A stretch of DNA of 64,000 nucleotides from Thalassomonas sp. RHCl1 (GTDB taxonomy: Bacteria > Pseudomonadota > Gammaproteobacteria > Enterobacterales > Alteromonadaceae), in assembly GCF_947387555.1 (NCBI RefSeq), contig NZ_CANDNZ010000001.1:62001-126000 (forward strand), given 5' to 3'. The notes under the pieces were generated by a model. The model was not told the DNA's origin and made no database searches. It worked only from the letters and a program-made list of their open reading frames with translations. Within the stretch, counting starts at the first letter, position 1; each line of letters starts with the position of its first letter. Of this stretch, positions 53,994 through 61,953 are shown piece after piece. Both the position numbers and the translations under genes were made by a program.

Positions 53994-54443
53994 TTAGTCC
54001 CACTGCTGTGCTTTAGAAGTATCACTGTGGCGGGCGTCGAGCCATTTTTCACCTGCTTCAGTGAGCTCTTTTTTCCAGAACGGGGCTTGTACCTTGAGGT
54101 AGTCCATGATGAACTCGGCGGCGGCAAAGGCATCCTGGCGATGTTTGCTAGTGACGCCGACAAAGACGATTTGTTCGCCGAGGTTAAGCTGGCCTATTCT
54201 GTGGATCACCCGGACCCGGCCGATATCCCAGCGCGAGCGGGCGGTTTCCAGTATTTTTTCCAGCGATTTTTCTGTCATGCCCGGATAATGCTCCAGGTAC
54301 AAGCCAGAGACTTTCAAGCCTAAGTTGTTATCCCGGACCCGGCCGGTAAAGGTAACCACGGCGCCGTCAGCGGCATTATCCTGTTCCAGGTAAGCCATCT
54401 CATCGGCGAGGTTAAAGTCTTGGGTTTGGATGCTGATACTCAT
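53994..54443 (-). CDS. moaE: Molybdopterin synthase large subunit MoaE
   Basis: This 149-residue catalytic subunit, with MoaD, puts two sulfurs on cPMP to make molybdopterin. Conserved parts are GAVVTFTGRVRD, LEHYPGMTEKSL, RVRVIHRIGQLNLGE and the catalytic Lys region APFWKKE. It lies 10 bases before moeB and 37 after moaD. Confidence 0.95.
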   Translation of the reverse strand: MSISIQTQDFNLADEMAYLEQDNAADGAVVTFTGRVRDNNLGLKVSGLYLEHYPGMTEKSLEKILETARSRWDIGRVRVIHRIGQLNLGEQIVFVGVTSKHRQDAFAAAEFIMDYLKVQAPFWKKELTEAGEKWLDARHSDTSKAQQWD

Positions 54444-54480
54444 CTTGTGATCCTGTTTCGAGCCTTTTGCGATCTGTTCG

Positions 54481-54732
54481 TTAGCCGCCGGTGACCGGCG
54501 GGAAAAAGGCGACTTCGTCCCCTGATTTTACCGGGTGTGAACCATCCACCATTTCATGATTGACGGCGCTTAATAACGAAGCATTGTTGAAGGTCTCCTG
54601 CCACTGGGGATTTTGCTCAACCAGCAGTTGTTTGATTTTGGCTATGCTGTCGGTGTTTTCGCCGGCGTTGACTTCAAGTTCGGCGCAATTGAGTTGCTCG
54701 CGCAGGGCGGCAAAAAAAACAACTTTGATCAT
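54481..54732 (-). CDS. moaD: Molybdopterin synthase sulfur carrier MoaD
   Basis: This 83-residue ubiquitin-fold protein ends in the required Gly-Gly (FFPPVTGG), which MoeB activates and which carries the sulfur as a thiocarboxylate. AAAGGTGA stands before the ATG. It is 9 bases after moaC. Confidence 0.95.
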   Translation of the reverse strand: MIKVVFFAALREQLNCAELEVNAGENTDSIAKIKQLLVEQNPQWQETFNNASLLSAVNHEMVDGSHPVKSGDEVAFFPPVTGG

Positions 54733-54741
54733 ATTTCACCT

Positions 54742-55257
54742 TTATGGGTTGTCATTACTCATGGTTGGGGCCTGCCATAAACCGGTTTTACCCCCTTCTT
54801 TGGATAATACCTTGATGCCGTGAATTTCCATGGCGGGATCGGCGGCCTTACACATATCAAACAGGGTTAAGCAGGCAACGGAAACCGCGGTCAGGGCTTC
54901 CATTTCTACCCCGGTTTGCCCGGTTAACCGGCATAATGCGGTGACTTTCACCTGGCTATTGTCACTATCGGCTTCAAAGTCTACCTGGACCTTACTCAGC
55001 ATTAGCGGATGGCATAAAGGAATAAGGTCACTGCACTTTTTCGCCGCCTGGATACCGGCAATACGGGCAACGGCAAAGACATCGCCTTTTTTGTGCTCAC
55101 CTGTGGTGATCAGCGCCAGGGTTTGTGGGGTCATGGAAATGTAGCCCTGGGCAACCGCGGTTCTGGACGTCATGGCTTTTTCGGTGACATCCACCATATT
55201 GGCTTCACCTTTTTGATTAACATGGCTCAGTTGTACGCTGTCCGGTGAATTACTCAT
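54742..55257 (-). CDS. moaC: Cyclic pyranopterin monophosphate synthase MoaC
   Basis: This 171-residue enzyme makes cPMP from the product of MoaA. Conserved parts are [30 protein letters not shown] (active-site His), [16 protein letters not shown] and the Lys/Asp region DMCKAADP. It starts 3 bases after the moaB stop codon. Confidence 0.96.
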   Translation of the reverse strand: MSNSPDSVQLSHVNQKGEANMVDVTEKAMTSRTAVAQGYISMTPQTLALITTGEHKKGDVFAVARIAGIQAAKKCSDLIPLCHPLMLSKVQVDFEADSDNSQVKVTALCRLTGQTGVEMEALTAVSVACLTLFDMCKAADPAMEIHGIKVLSKEGGKTGLWQAPTMSNDNP

Positions 55258-55260
55258 ATG

Positions 55261-55806
55261 TTAGCCCCGGGTCTCACATTGCTCAGCGTCGGTAAATTTC
55301 AGGTGCGGTACAAAGTTGCAGGGACGATGGCTGGCATCGAGCTGTTCTTTGATCACCTTGTCCCAGGCGGTTTTACAGGCATTGGTTGAACCCGGTACGC
55401 ATAAAACCACAGTGCTGTTGGCGATGCCGCCAAAGGCGCGTGACTGTATGGTTGATGTGCCGATTTCTTCCAGGGAGACATGGCGGAACACTTCGCCAAA
55501 ACCTTCTACCGCTTTGTCGAATAAAGGCATCAGCGCTTCCGGGGTATTATCCCTTGAGGTAAAGCCGGTACCGCCGGTGGAAATCACCACCTGGACATCA
55601 TCGCTGGCGATCCATTTGGAGACGATCGCCCTGAGCTGATAGACATCGTCTTTGACGATTGCCTTTTCCGCCAGCTTGTGTCCGGCTGTGGTCAGCTTGT
55701 CCACCAGCGCCTGGCCGGAAGTATCGTTGGACTCGTCCCGGGTATCGGAAACGGTTAAAACTGCAATGTTTAAGGGAATAAAGGTTTTGCCACCATGACT
55801 AGACAT
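55261..55806 (-). CDS. moaB: Molybdopterin adenylyltransferase-type protein MoaB
   Basis: This 181-residue protein of the MogA/MoaB fold has VLTVSDTRDESNDTSG, ISTGGTGFTSRDNTPE and GIANSTVVLCVPGSTNACKT. Proteins of this family bind molybdopterin, and MogA adenylates it; no separate mogA is in the window. GGAG lies 5 bases before the ATG at 55806, which fixes the start. Confidence 0.92.
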   Translation of the reverse strand: MSSHGGKTFIPLNIAVLTVSDTRDESNDTSGQALVDKLTTAGHKLAEKAIVKDDVYQLRAIVSKWIASDDVQVVISTGGTGFTSRDNTPEALMPLFDKAVEGFGEVFRHVSLEEIGTSTIQSRAFGGIANSTVVLCVPGSTNACKTAWDKVIKEQLDASHRPCNFVPHLKFTDAEQCETRG

Positions 55807-55819
55807 AGAAACTCCGTAA

Positions 55820-56419
55820 TTACTTGAACCTGGCTTTGGCTTGCTGCCATTGTTCTGGGGTATTAGTGTTAAATAAATGGGATGTTTTGTCAGGGACCAC
55901 ACTGGTGTGGGGAACCTGATTTAATAAGGCTTTAAACGAAGGACCGCTCTTTTTCCCCTGAGAATGTTCTTTGGGAATTGCCGCTGTGTTTTTCGCGAAA
56001 GCCTGAGACATAAACAGTTCGACATAACCGTTATTGGGCAGGTACAGCGGAATATTGTGTCCCTGGAAAAAACAGGCCTTTTGGCTGAGTTCTCCCTTGA
56101 TTTTCAGCTGGCTTAATGCCGATGCTGTCATCAGGGGCAAGTCTACCGGCAGGGCTAAAATCGCCGCGGGGCGGTAATGTTGCAAGACGCTGTAAATCCC
56201 GGCAACCGGCCCGCCATTGGCTATGATATCCGGTACCTGGTAGTTATTGCCGCTGACGACGATGTCTTTAATACCTATATCGGTCAGTAACTGCTTACTA
56301 AAGCTGAGCATGTCGGTATTGCCGCGCATCAGCTTGGCTTTGTTTTCACCCATGCGGGAAGACAGGCCGCCGGCGAGCACTACGCCTAAACAGCCGCTGT
56401 TGGCTAAGCTTGCTTTCAC
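55820..56419 (-). CDS. mobA: Molybdenum cofactor guanylyltransferase MobA
   Basis: This 199-residue enzyme joins GMP to Mo-molybdopterin to give the bis-MGD form used by DMSO-reductase-family enzymes. The nucleotide site is VVLAGGLSSRMGENKAKL, followed by ILALPVDLPLMTASAL. Its presence inside the moa operon, between moaA and moaB, implies that the cell's molybdoenzymes use the MGD cofactor. It starts 3 bases after the moaA stop codon. Confidence 0.9.
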   Translation of the reverse strand: MKASLANSGCLGVVLAGGLSSRMGENKAKLMRGNTDMLSFSKQLLTDIGIKDIVVSGNNYQVPDIIANGGPVAGIYSVLQHYRPAAILALPVDLPLMTASALSQLKIKGELSQKACFFQGHNIPLYLPNNGYVELFMSQAFAKNTAAIPKEHSQGKKSGPSFKALLNQVPHTSVVPDKTSHLFNTNTPEQWQQAKARFK

Positions 56420-56422
56420 GCC

Positions 56423-57394
56423 TTAACCTCCCAGCATGGCCAGATGCTTGGTGGCGCCGGTCAGTTTATCGTGCAGGAAATGGGAGGCTTTTTTATCATC
56501 GAGCAGGGACAGGATCCGTGCTTTTAACGGCGACAAATCGTCCTGCTGCAGTTGCTCTCTTAACGACAGGCCCTGATCGCCGAATAAACATAAATGCAGT
56601 TTGCCGCTGGAACTCACCCGCAGGCGGTTGCAGCTGTTACAAAAATCTTTGCTGTAGGGCATGATCAGGCCGATTTTTCCCTGGTAGTCCGGGTGGAAAA
56701 ATTCCTGCGCCGGACCCGCTGATTTATCGCGGATCACCGGTTGCCAGCCGTCGAGGATCAGGTTTTGCTTGATACGTGAACCTTTAACATGCTGGGCATC
56801 AAAAAACTCCTGGTTATCGCCGGTTTGCATCAGCTCGATAAAACGCAGGGTTACCGGGGTATCTTTTAACCAGTCAAGGTAGGTTTGAATATCATAACCG
56901 TTATATTCGCGCATCAGCACGGTATTAACTTTGATATCCGGGCGGCCGTCTGCCAGCGCCATATCGATACCTTGCAAAATGGTTTTGAGTTTATCGTGTC
57001 CGGTAATGGCGTGAAACTGTCTCGGATCTAAACTGTCGATGCTGATGTTGATGCTGTCGATACCGGCATCGAGCCATTGGGGCAAGTGCTGGGGCAGCTT
57101 AAAACCATTGCTGGTGATGGCCACTTTTTTGATGCCCGGGGTTTGTTTGCAGGTTGCAATGATCTCAGGCAAGTCTTTGCGCAGCCCGGGCTCTCCGCCG
57201 GTAATGCGGATTTTTTCCGTGCCCAGTTGTGCAAAGGCATGGGTCAGGCGCTGTATTTCATCCAGGGATAAAAAGTCGCGATTGCCGTCGCACTGGTAAC
57301 CGTCCGGCAGGCAGTAGTTGCAGCGAAAGTTGCAAACGTCGGTAATTGAGAGGCGCAGGTAATAAAACCGGCGGCCGAAATTGTCTGTTAACAT
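56423..57394 (-). CDS. moaA: GTP 3',8-cyclase MoaA (radical SAM)
   Basis: This 323-residue enzyme makes the first step of Moco synthesis from GTP. The radical SAM cluster is CNFRCNYC (about 17-24), the SAM site is RITGGEPGLRKDLP, and the second cluster is FCNSCNRLRVSSSG plus a later Cys (LHLCLFG). The C-terminal Gly-Gly that enters the active site is present (LAMLGG). It is the first gene of the operon, behind a structured leader. Confidence 0.96.
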   Translation of the reverse strand: MLTDNFGRRFYYLRLSITDVCNFRCNYCLPDGYQCDGNRDFLSLDEIQRLTHAFAQLGTEKIRITGGEPGLRKDLPEIIATCKQTPGIKKVAITSNGFKLPQHLPQWLDAGIDSINISIDSLDPRQFHAITGHDKLKTILQGIDMALADGRPDIKVNTVLMREYNGYDIQTYLDWLKDTPVTLRFIELMQTGDNQEFFDAQHVKGSRIKQNLILDGWQPVIRDKSAGPAQEFFHPDYQGKIGLIMPYSKDFCNSCNRLRVSSSGKLHLCLFGDQGLSLREQLQQDDLSPLKARILSLLDDKKASHFLHDKLTGATKHLAMLGG

Positions 57395-57397
57395 GTC

Positions 57398-57530
57398 ACC
57401 TTTCCAAATGTCGGGAGGCTAACGCGTTTCCTTGTTAACCCTGGTGGTTGCCAGACCCCTTGTTATGACATCAGGGGCAACATCGGCAACCACGGCTTAA
57501 AACAACATTTCAAAACAAAGCGTTAATCTT
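57398..57530 (-). promoter_or_regulatory. Probable Moco riboswitch (Moco RNA motif) upstream of moaA
   Basis: The moaA leader (minus strand) folds into a compact multi-stem structure. An outer TAACGC/GCGTTA stem uses 57520-57525 and 57420-57425. A perfect 9-bp GTGGTTGCC/GGCAACCAC stem uses 57485-57493 and 57444-57452, with CCCCT/AGGGG nested inside it. GCCTCCC lies near the ribosome site GGAAAGGTGAC. The position directly before moaA and this fold agree with the Moco RNA motif known from E. coli moaA. When Moco is plentiful it would block the operon's expression. Confidence 0.75.
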
Positions 57531-57605
57531 AGGTTTTGAATTAGCCGTTTCAGCTCGGCGATTAAAATATATGCTTTTCTATTACTAGCTTCTTTAGCTT
57601 AGTGC

Positions 57606-57625
57606 AATTATATAGCTTAGATATA
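57606..57625. promoter_or_regulatory. Weak ModE-like site in the moaA-moeA spacer
   Basis: ATATA at 57610-57614 and at 57621-57625, separated by 6 bases (GCTTAG), recall the TATAT-spacer-TATAT form of ModE operators. The match is weak in this AT-rich spacer and no modE gene is in the window. Confidence 0.2.
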
Positions 57626-57782
57626 GGACTATCTTACAATTAATTGCGACAATTGGCACTAGTGTTAGCAAACTCCGTTGGCTTTACAGGGAAAAGTTTG
57701 ATCTGCGTCATTAGATGGCCGGTTACAAATTTGCTAATTTAGATGATATTATTCAGGCATAAAAAATTGATGAGTTAACTTA

Positions 57783-59018
57783 ATGAGTGATTGTTGTTCA
57801 GCCCCCGGATTACTGCCGTTTGAAACCGCCCTGGAAAAGATGCTCAGCAGCATCACCCCGATAACTGAAACCAGGGAATTAGCGATTGGCGATGCCCTGC
57901 ATTATGTTCTGGCACAAGATGTTTTAAGCCCGTTAAATGTGCCCCCCCACGATAATTCGGCGATGGACGGTTATGCCTTTGCCGCCGACAGTCTCAAAGA
58001 CAGCCGGGTACTGACTCTGGCGGGAAAATCTTTTGCCGGTGCCCCCTTTGAAGGCAAATGTCTACCCGGGCAATGTATCCGTATTATGACCGGCGCTAAA
58101 ATGCCGGCAGACTGCGATACCGTGGAAATGCAGGAAAATGTTGAAGTGACTGAGGCGGGCATTGAATTTCTCAAGCCGAGAAAGCCGGGTGATCACGTAC
58201 GTAATGCCGGCGAAGACATTAAGGCCGGGCAGAAGGTGTTAAGTGCGGGCCACAGATTGACAGCAATCGATATCGGCGTGCTTGCTTCCCTCGGCCTTGG
58301 TACCGTGAAGGTTTACCGCCAGCTTAATATTGCCCTGATCGCCACCGGGGATGAATTAAAATCCCCGGGGCAAGAATTAACGCCGGGGGATATATATGAA
58401 AGTAACAGTTATGTGCTGGCTGCGATGCTGAAAAAGCTTCATGTCAATGTTATCGACTTTGGCATCATAGAAGATGATTACCAGTTGATCAAAGAGGCCT
58501 TCGTTAAAGCCGACCAGCAGGCGGATGCGGTGATCTCCTCCGGCGGCGTTTCTGTCGGAGAAGCGGATTACACCAAAGATGTACTGGATGAGCTGGGACA
58601 GATAGATTTTTGGAAAATCGCCATTAAACCGGGTAAACCTTTTGCCTTTGGCCAGTTAAGCAACAGCATCTTTTTCGGCTTGCCGGGCAACCCGGTATCG
58701 GCATTGGTGACGGCGCATCAACTGGCGATCCCCGGCTTGTTGAAGCTGCAAAATGCCGAAGTGGCCAAGCGCATTTCGGTAACGGCGACAACGGCAACCG
58801 ATTTACGTAAATCCCCGGGGCGTATGGATTTGCAACGCGGGGTGTTATCGGTGAGTGAGACGGGAGAAAATATTGTTACTTCCACCGGGGCTCAGGGCTC
58901 AGGCATTTTATCCAGCCTGGCCCGCGCCAACTGTTATATTGTGCTGCCCCGGGAGCAAGGCCGGGTAGCTGCCGGTGAACAAGTTACGGTGCAACTGTTT
59001 GATCAGTATCTGCAATAA
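57783..59018 (+). CDS. moeA: Molybdopterin molybdenumtransferase MoeA
   Basis: This 411-residue enzyme inserts molybdenum into adenylated molybdopterin. The family blocks are NSAMDGYAFAA, IRIMTGAKMPADCDTV, SGGVSVGEADYTKDVL and GLPGNPVSALV. It is divergent from the moa operon, sharing a 388-bp regulatory region. A strong terminator follows. Confidence 0.96.
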   Translation: MSDCCSAPGLLPFETALEKMLSSITPITETRELAIGDALHYVLAQDVLSPLNVPPHDNSAMDGYAFAADSLKDSRVLTLAGKSFAGAPFEGKCLPGQCIRIMTGAKMPADCDTVEMQENVEVTEAGIEFLKPRKPGDHVRNAGEDIKAGQKVLSAGHRLTAIDIGVLASLGLGTVKVYRQLNIALIATGDELKSPGQELTPGDIYESNSYVLAAMLKKLHVNVIDFGIIEDDYQLIKEAFVKADQQADAVISSGGVSVGEADYTKDVLDELGQIDFWKIAIKPGKPFAFGQLSNSIFFGLPGNPVSALVTAHQLAIPGLLKLQNAEVAKRISVTATTATDLRKSPGRMDLQRGVLSVSETGENIVTSTGAQGSGILSSLARANCYIVLPREQGRVAAGEQVTVQLFDQYLQ

Positions 59019-59049
59019 CCAGCGCCACTGCTAAACCAGTCTAAGTAAA

Positions 59050-59086
59050 ACGGCAGCCTGCTCAAGCGCTGCCGTCTTTGTTTTTA
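59050..59086 (+). terminator. Terminator of moeA
   Basis: The stem ACGGCAGC/GCTGCCGT has a 10-base loop and is followed by CTTTGTTTTT, 32 bases after the stop codon. Confidence 0.88.
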
Positions 59087-59111
59087 GGCTAGGGCAAAGA
59101 TTACTGTATAT

Positions 59112-59131
59112 TACTGTTGTTTTATACAGTA
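59112..59131 (+). promoter_or_regulatory. LexA (SOS) box upstream of yebG
   Basis: TACTGT-TGTTTTAT-ACAGTA is an exact CTGT-N8-ACAG LexA operator with matching flanks. It lies 135 bases before the yebG ATG. A second overlapping half-site (TTACTGT at 59101) precedes it. yebG is a known SOS gene in E. coli, which supports the call. Confidence 0.88.
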
Positions 59132-59265
59132 ATGTTTTGTACAATAAATCTGTAGTTTGAGTTTTGAGCAAAGTTAGTGTGTTTTGTCGGCACATGGATA
59201 ACAAATAATGTTAATATGTTTTATCAGCGCGCTGATAACCAACAATGGATTAATGAGGGGAAATC

Positions 59266-59649
59266 ATGGCAGTTGAAAGCCGATTTGTCGTAATTCGACA
59301 GGGTGTGGAGGTAGAAACATTTATGGACAAAAAATCAGCAGATGAATATGACAAGATGCTGGATATGGCGGATAGCCTGGCGGAAATGTTATCTCATGCA
59401 CCGGTTGAATTAACTGAGCAGGCAACCGAAGAATTAAGTATTTATTTTGCCAAGCACAGGGAAGATGTGTTAATTGCCCTGCAGGCGAAAAAAGCCAAAC
59501 CTGAACCCGCTAAAGCGAAAGCTGAACCGGCGCTAAAAGCCGTGGAAAAAAAGGCTGAAAGTAAAGGGGAAAAGAAACCGGCTAAGGCAGCGAAAAGCAC
59601 TAAGGCGAGTAAGGCTGAAAAGGAAGCCAAGCTCAGTGAAGCAAGTTAA
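59266..59649 (+). CDS. yebG: YebG-family DNA damage-inducible protein
   Basis: This 127-residue protein has the YebG core at 1-75 (MAVESRFVVIRQGVEVETF; DKKSADEYDKMLDMA) and a long Lys/Ala/Glu-rich tail (about 76-125) that is likely unstructured and perhaps DNA-binding. The tail is longer than in E. coli. An upstream LexA box indicates SOS control. The molecular role of the family is unknown. Confidence 0.9.
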   Translation: MAVESRFVVIRQGVEVETFMDKKSADEYDKMLDMADSLAEMLSHAPVELTEQATEELSIYFAKHREDVLIALQAKKAKPEPAKAKAEPALKAVEKKAESKGEKKPAKAAKSTKASKAEKEAKLSEAS

Positions 59650-59699
59650 GGCCGTATAAGTGTTATTGGCCGGTAGATTAATGTGGCAGTAGTCGTAAT

Positions 59700-60425
59700 T
59701 TGACCATAGAGTATCAGCTGATCCGCAGCGATAAGCGTAAAACCTTAGGCTTACAGGTGAAAAAAGGGCAAGTTTTTGTGCGTGCCCCCCGGTTTGTAGG
59801 CGCAGAGCAAATAACCGCCCTGGTGCAGGCAAAATCTGCCTGGCTCAAAGCCAAGGTTGCCGAGCAGCAATTGCTGCTTGAAAATGAGGTCAGCCTGTTT
59901 TGCCAGGACAGTGAAATCTGGATCCGCGGTACCCTGAAAAGGCTGGATATTCGTGACCTGCCGGCGCTTGGCTCTGCTGTGGCCAGTAAAGCCCGGGTGC
60001 GGGAGTTCGAGCAGGTAATAGAGCTTGCTTTACCGGCAGCTAAACTTGCCTCTGGCCATGAGCAAGTATCTTTGAGCGTCAAAAAGCAGCTTGAACTTTG
60101 GTTTAAACAGCAGGCGCAGGATTATATCCCTGCCAGGCTTGAATACTGGTCCCAGGCAACCGGCCTGAGCTATAAGTCTTACAAGATCCGCCAATATAAG
60201 GCCCGCTGGGGCAGTTGCAACAGCCGGGCTGAGCTGAGTTTTAACAGCTTGTTGATGATGGCGCCCGACTGGGTCATAGATTATGTGATCGTACACGAAC
60301 TTTGCCACTTGCAACATCTCAACCACTCTCCGGCTTTTTGGCAGCTAGTCGCCGGTTTTTATCCTCAATATGCGTTGGCCAAGCAATGGCTGAAAAGCAA
60401 TCAAATGAAATTGAGCTGGAAATAA
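59700..60425 (+). CDS. YgjP-like metallopeptidase domain protein (DUF45, M48-like)
   Basis: This 241-residue protein has the zinc motif HELCHLQHLNHSPAFW (HExxH plus a third ligand) in the C-terminal part and the typical RWGSCNSRAELSFNSLLMMA block before it, as in YgjP/SprT-like proteins. The substrate is unknown. The TTG at 59700 is the only start before the conserved N-terminus; its ribosome site is weak, so the exact start is unsure. It lies 50 bases after yebG and may be read with it. Confidence 0.85.
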   Translation: MTIEYQLIRSDKRKTLGLQVKKGQVFVRAPRFVGAEQITALVQAKSAWLKAKVAEQQLLLENEVSLFCQDSEIWIRGTLKRLDIRDLPALGSAVASKARVREFEQVIELALPAAKLASGHEQVSLSVKKQLELWFKQQAQDYIPARLEYWSQATGLSYKSYKIRQYKARWGSCNSRAELSFNSLLMMAPDWVIDYVIVHELCHLQHLNHSPAFWQLVAGFYPQYALAKQWLKSNQMKLSWK

Positions 60426-60682
60426 TTGCTGTTGTTTAACCATTTGATTGTTAGCTTTATAACGGTTATTTACCGCTTATTTTCTTTTCCCCGGTTTGAT
60501 TAATATCGCGCTATGCACTATTAATAAGATGCAAAGGGCTGACATTAAAATAAATAAAACCAAGCTTTAAAACTATCTGTTTATTTTTCATTTTTTAGCA
60601 GGGAAGTTGTCTGTTAAATAAGGGTTCCGGCTTGTGACTGAACATTACTCAGTGGCTGTCGGGACAACAAGAGGGATAGATT

Positions 60683-60784
60683 ATGAAGATAACCGGTTAT
60701 AACCTGAAACTGATCTGTTTATATTTAGCCTCCACTCTTTTCTCTGTCGGCGTATTCCATTTATTGACGGAAATCCCATACTGA
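60683..60784 (+). CDS. Candidate 33-residue single-span membrane peptide
   Basis: GAGGGA lies 7 bases before the ATG, followed by 33 codons: a basic N-terminus (MKITGYNLK), one hydrophobic segment (LICLYLASTLFSVGVFHLL) and a short acidic tail. It has the typical form of a small regulatory membrane peptide. A GCAACC/GGTTGC hairpin begins at its stop codon. It sits alone in the 546-bp gap 60426-60971, which holds no other gene I can support. No homologue is recognised. Confidence 0.5.
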   Translation: MKITGYNLKLICLYLASTLFSVGVFHLLTEIPY

Positions 60785-60971
60785 GCAACCGGCTCCGGGG
60801 TTGCCGAGTTCACAAGCCCTAAATTCTAAGTCAAACAAGCTGTTAGGATCTCGCTTAACGGGGTCATGACAATGTTTACAGTTAATTTACAATTTATAGG
60901 TTTGGTGATTAACAAACGCCTCTTTTTAGGGTAAATTATCGCCATTAAAATAACAAAAGGTTCAAAATGTT

Positions 60972-61337
60972 ATGACGTCATCTGTATTAATTTGCGATGA
61001 TTCCAATATGGCGAGAAAGCAGGTGGTGCGCAGTTTGCCATCTCACTGGCCGGTAGAAGTGCAAACGGCTAAAAATGGTATTGAGGCGCTTGAAGTTTTG
61101 CGCAACCAGGCGGTTGATGTGTTATTTCTTGATTTAACCATGCCGGAGCTCGATGGCTTGGGAGTGTTGCAAAAAATCAAAGAAGAAGGCATAACTTGCT
61201 CGGTGTTTGTGATTTCTGCCGATGTTCAGCCGGCGATGCAGGCGAAAGTGCTTGAATTAGGTGCCACGGCATTTTTGCGTAAACCTGTTGAAGGCGAAGT
61301 CTTAATGGATGAATTGCAAGTACATGGGTTTCTATGA
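60972..61337 (+). CDS. CheY-like single-domain response regulator
   Basis: This 121-residue receiver has an acidic pocket CDDSN, the phospho-Asp in VLFLDLTMPELDG and the Lys in FLRKPVEGE. It has no output domain, so it acts through partners. Its stop codon overlaps the start of the CheC-like gene (ATGA). It heads a three-gene signalling operon. Confidence 0.92.
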   Translation: MTSSVLICDDSNMARKQVVRSLPSHWPVEVQTAKNGIEALEVLRNQAVDVLFLDLTMPELDGLGVLQKIKEEGITCSVFVISADVQPAMQAKVLELGATAFLRKPVEGEVLMDELQVHGFL

Positions 61338-61942
61338 CTGCATTTAATTTAAATGAAGATCAACAGGATTGCCTTCAGGAGCTGATCAATGTCGCCATGG
61401 GGCAGGCAAGCGATCAACTGGCCCGTTATCTGGATACTTTTGTGCATTTACGGGTGCCGAGTATTGAGCAGGTAAGCACCACCAGCCTGTCCAATAGCCT
61501 GAATAAGGAACAGCAATCTGTGGCTGTGGTCAGCCAGGGGTTTTTGGGTTATGAAGGTATCCGGGGCGAAGCTTTACTGGTTTATCAACATAAAGACTCC
61601 GACTGTATTGGCAATATCCTGGGTTATGAGCCGGATGAGCTATCGGTCGAAGAGCAGCTTATTGACCTAAGCTCCATTTTAACCACCACCTTTTTGAATG
61701 TCTTTGCCCTGCAAATTGATAATCAGATGTCTTATAATGCTCCGCGCTTACTTTCCAGTGGCCAGGATGCGCTTGCCGTCTATTTGCAGCAATTATCCTT
61801 TAATTGCGATATGGCGTTAAAGGTGAAAATTACCTATCAGGTAACGGACTATTCTTTTAACTGCGATATGATTTTACTCATCCCCGAGTCAGCCATCACC
61901 AACATTAAAGCGGTTATCGACAGGATATTGGCAGATTACTAA
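61334..61942 (+). CDS. CheC/CheX-family phosphatase-like protein
   Basis: This 202-residue protein starts with the CheC-type active helix (LQELINVAMGQASDQLARYL, carrying the E-x-x-N pair). The second copy of the motif expected in CheC (around DLSSILTTTFLN, about 115-127) is degraded, so probably only one site is active. CheC proteins dephosphorylate CheY-type receivers; the overlapping receiver gene is the obvious substrate. Confidence 0.85.
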   Translation: MTAFNLNEDQQDCLQELINVAMGQASDQLARYLDTFVHLRVPSIEQVSTTSLSNSLNKEQQSVAVVSQGFLGYEGIRGEALLVYQHKDSDCIGNILGYEPDELSVEEQLIDLSSILTTTFLNVFALQIDNQMSYNAPRLLSSGQDALAVYLQQLSFNCDMALKVKITYQVTDYSFNCDMILLIPESAITNIKAVIDRILADY

Positions 61943-61953
61943 GGAAGGAAACT

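Noticed and set aside
53984-54163. 60-residue N-terminal extension of MoeB
   Set aside because: The extension is moaE coding sequence read in another frame; the conserved MoeB N-terminus starts at 53983.
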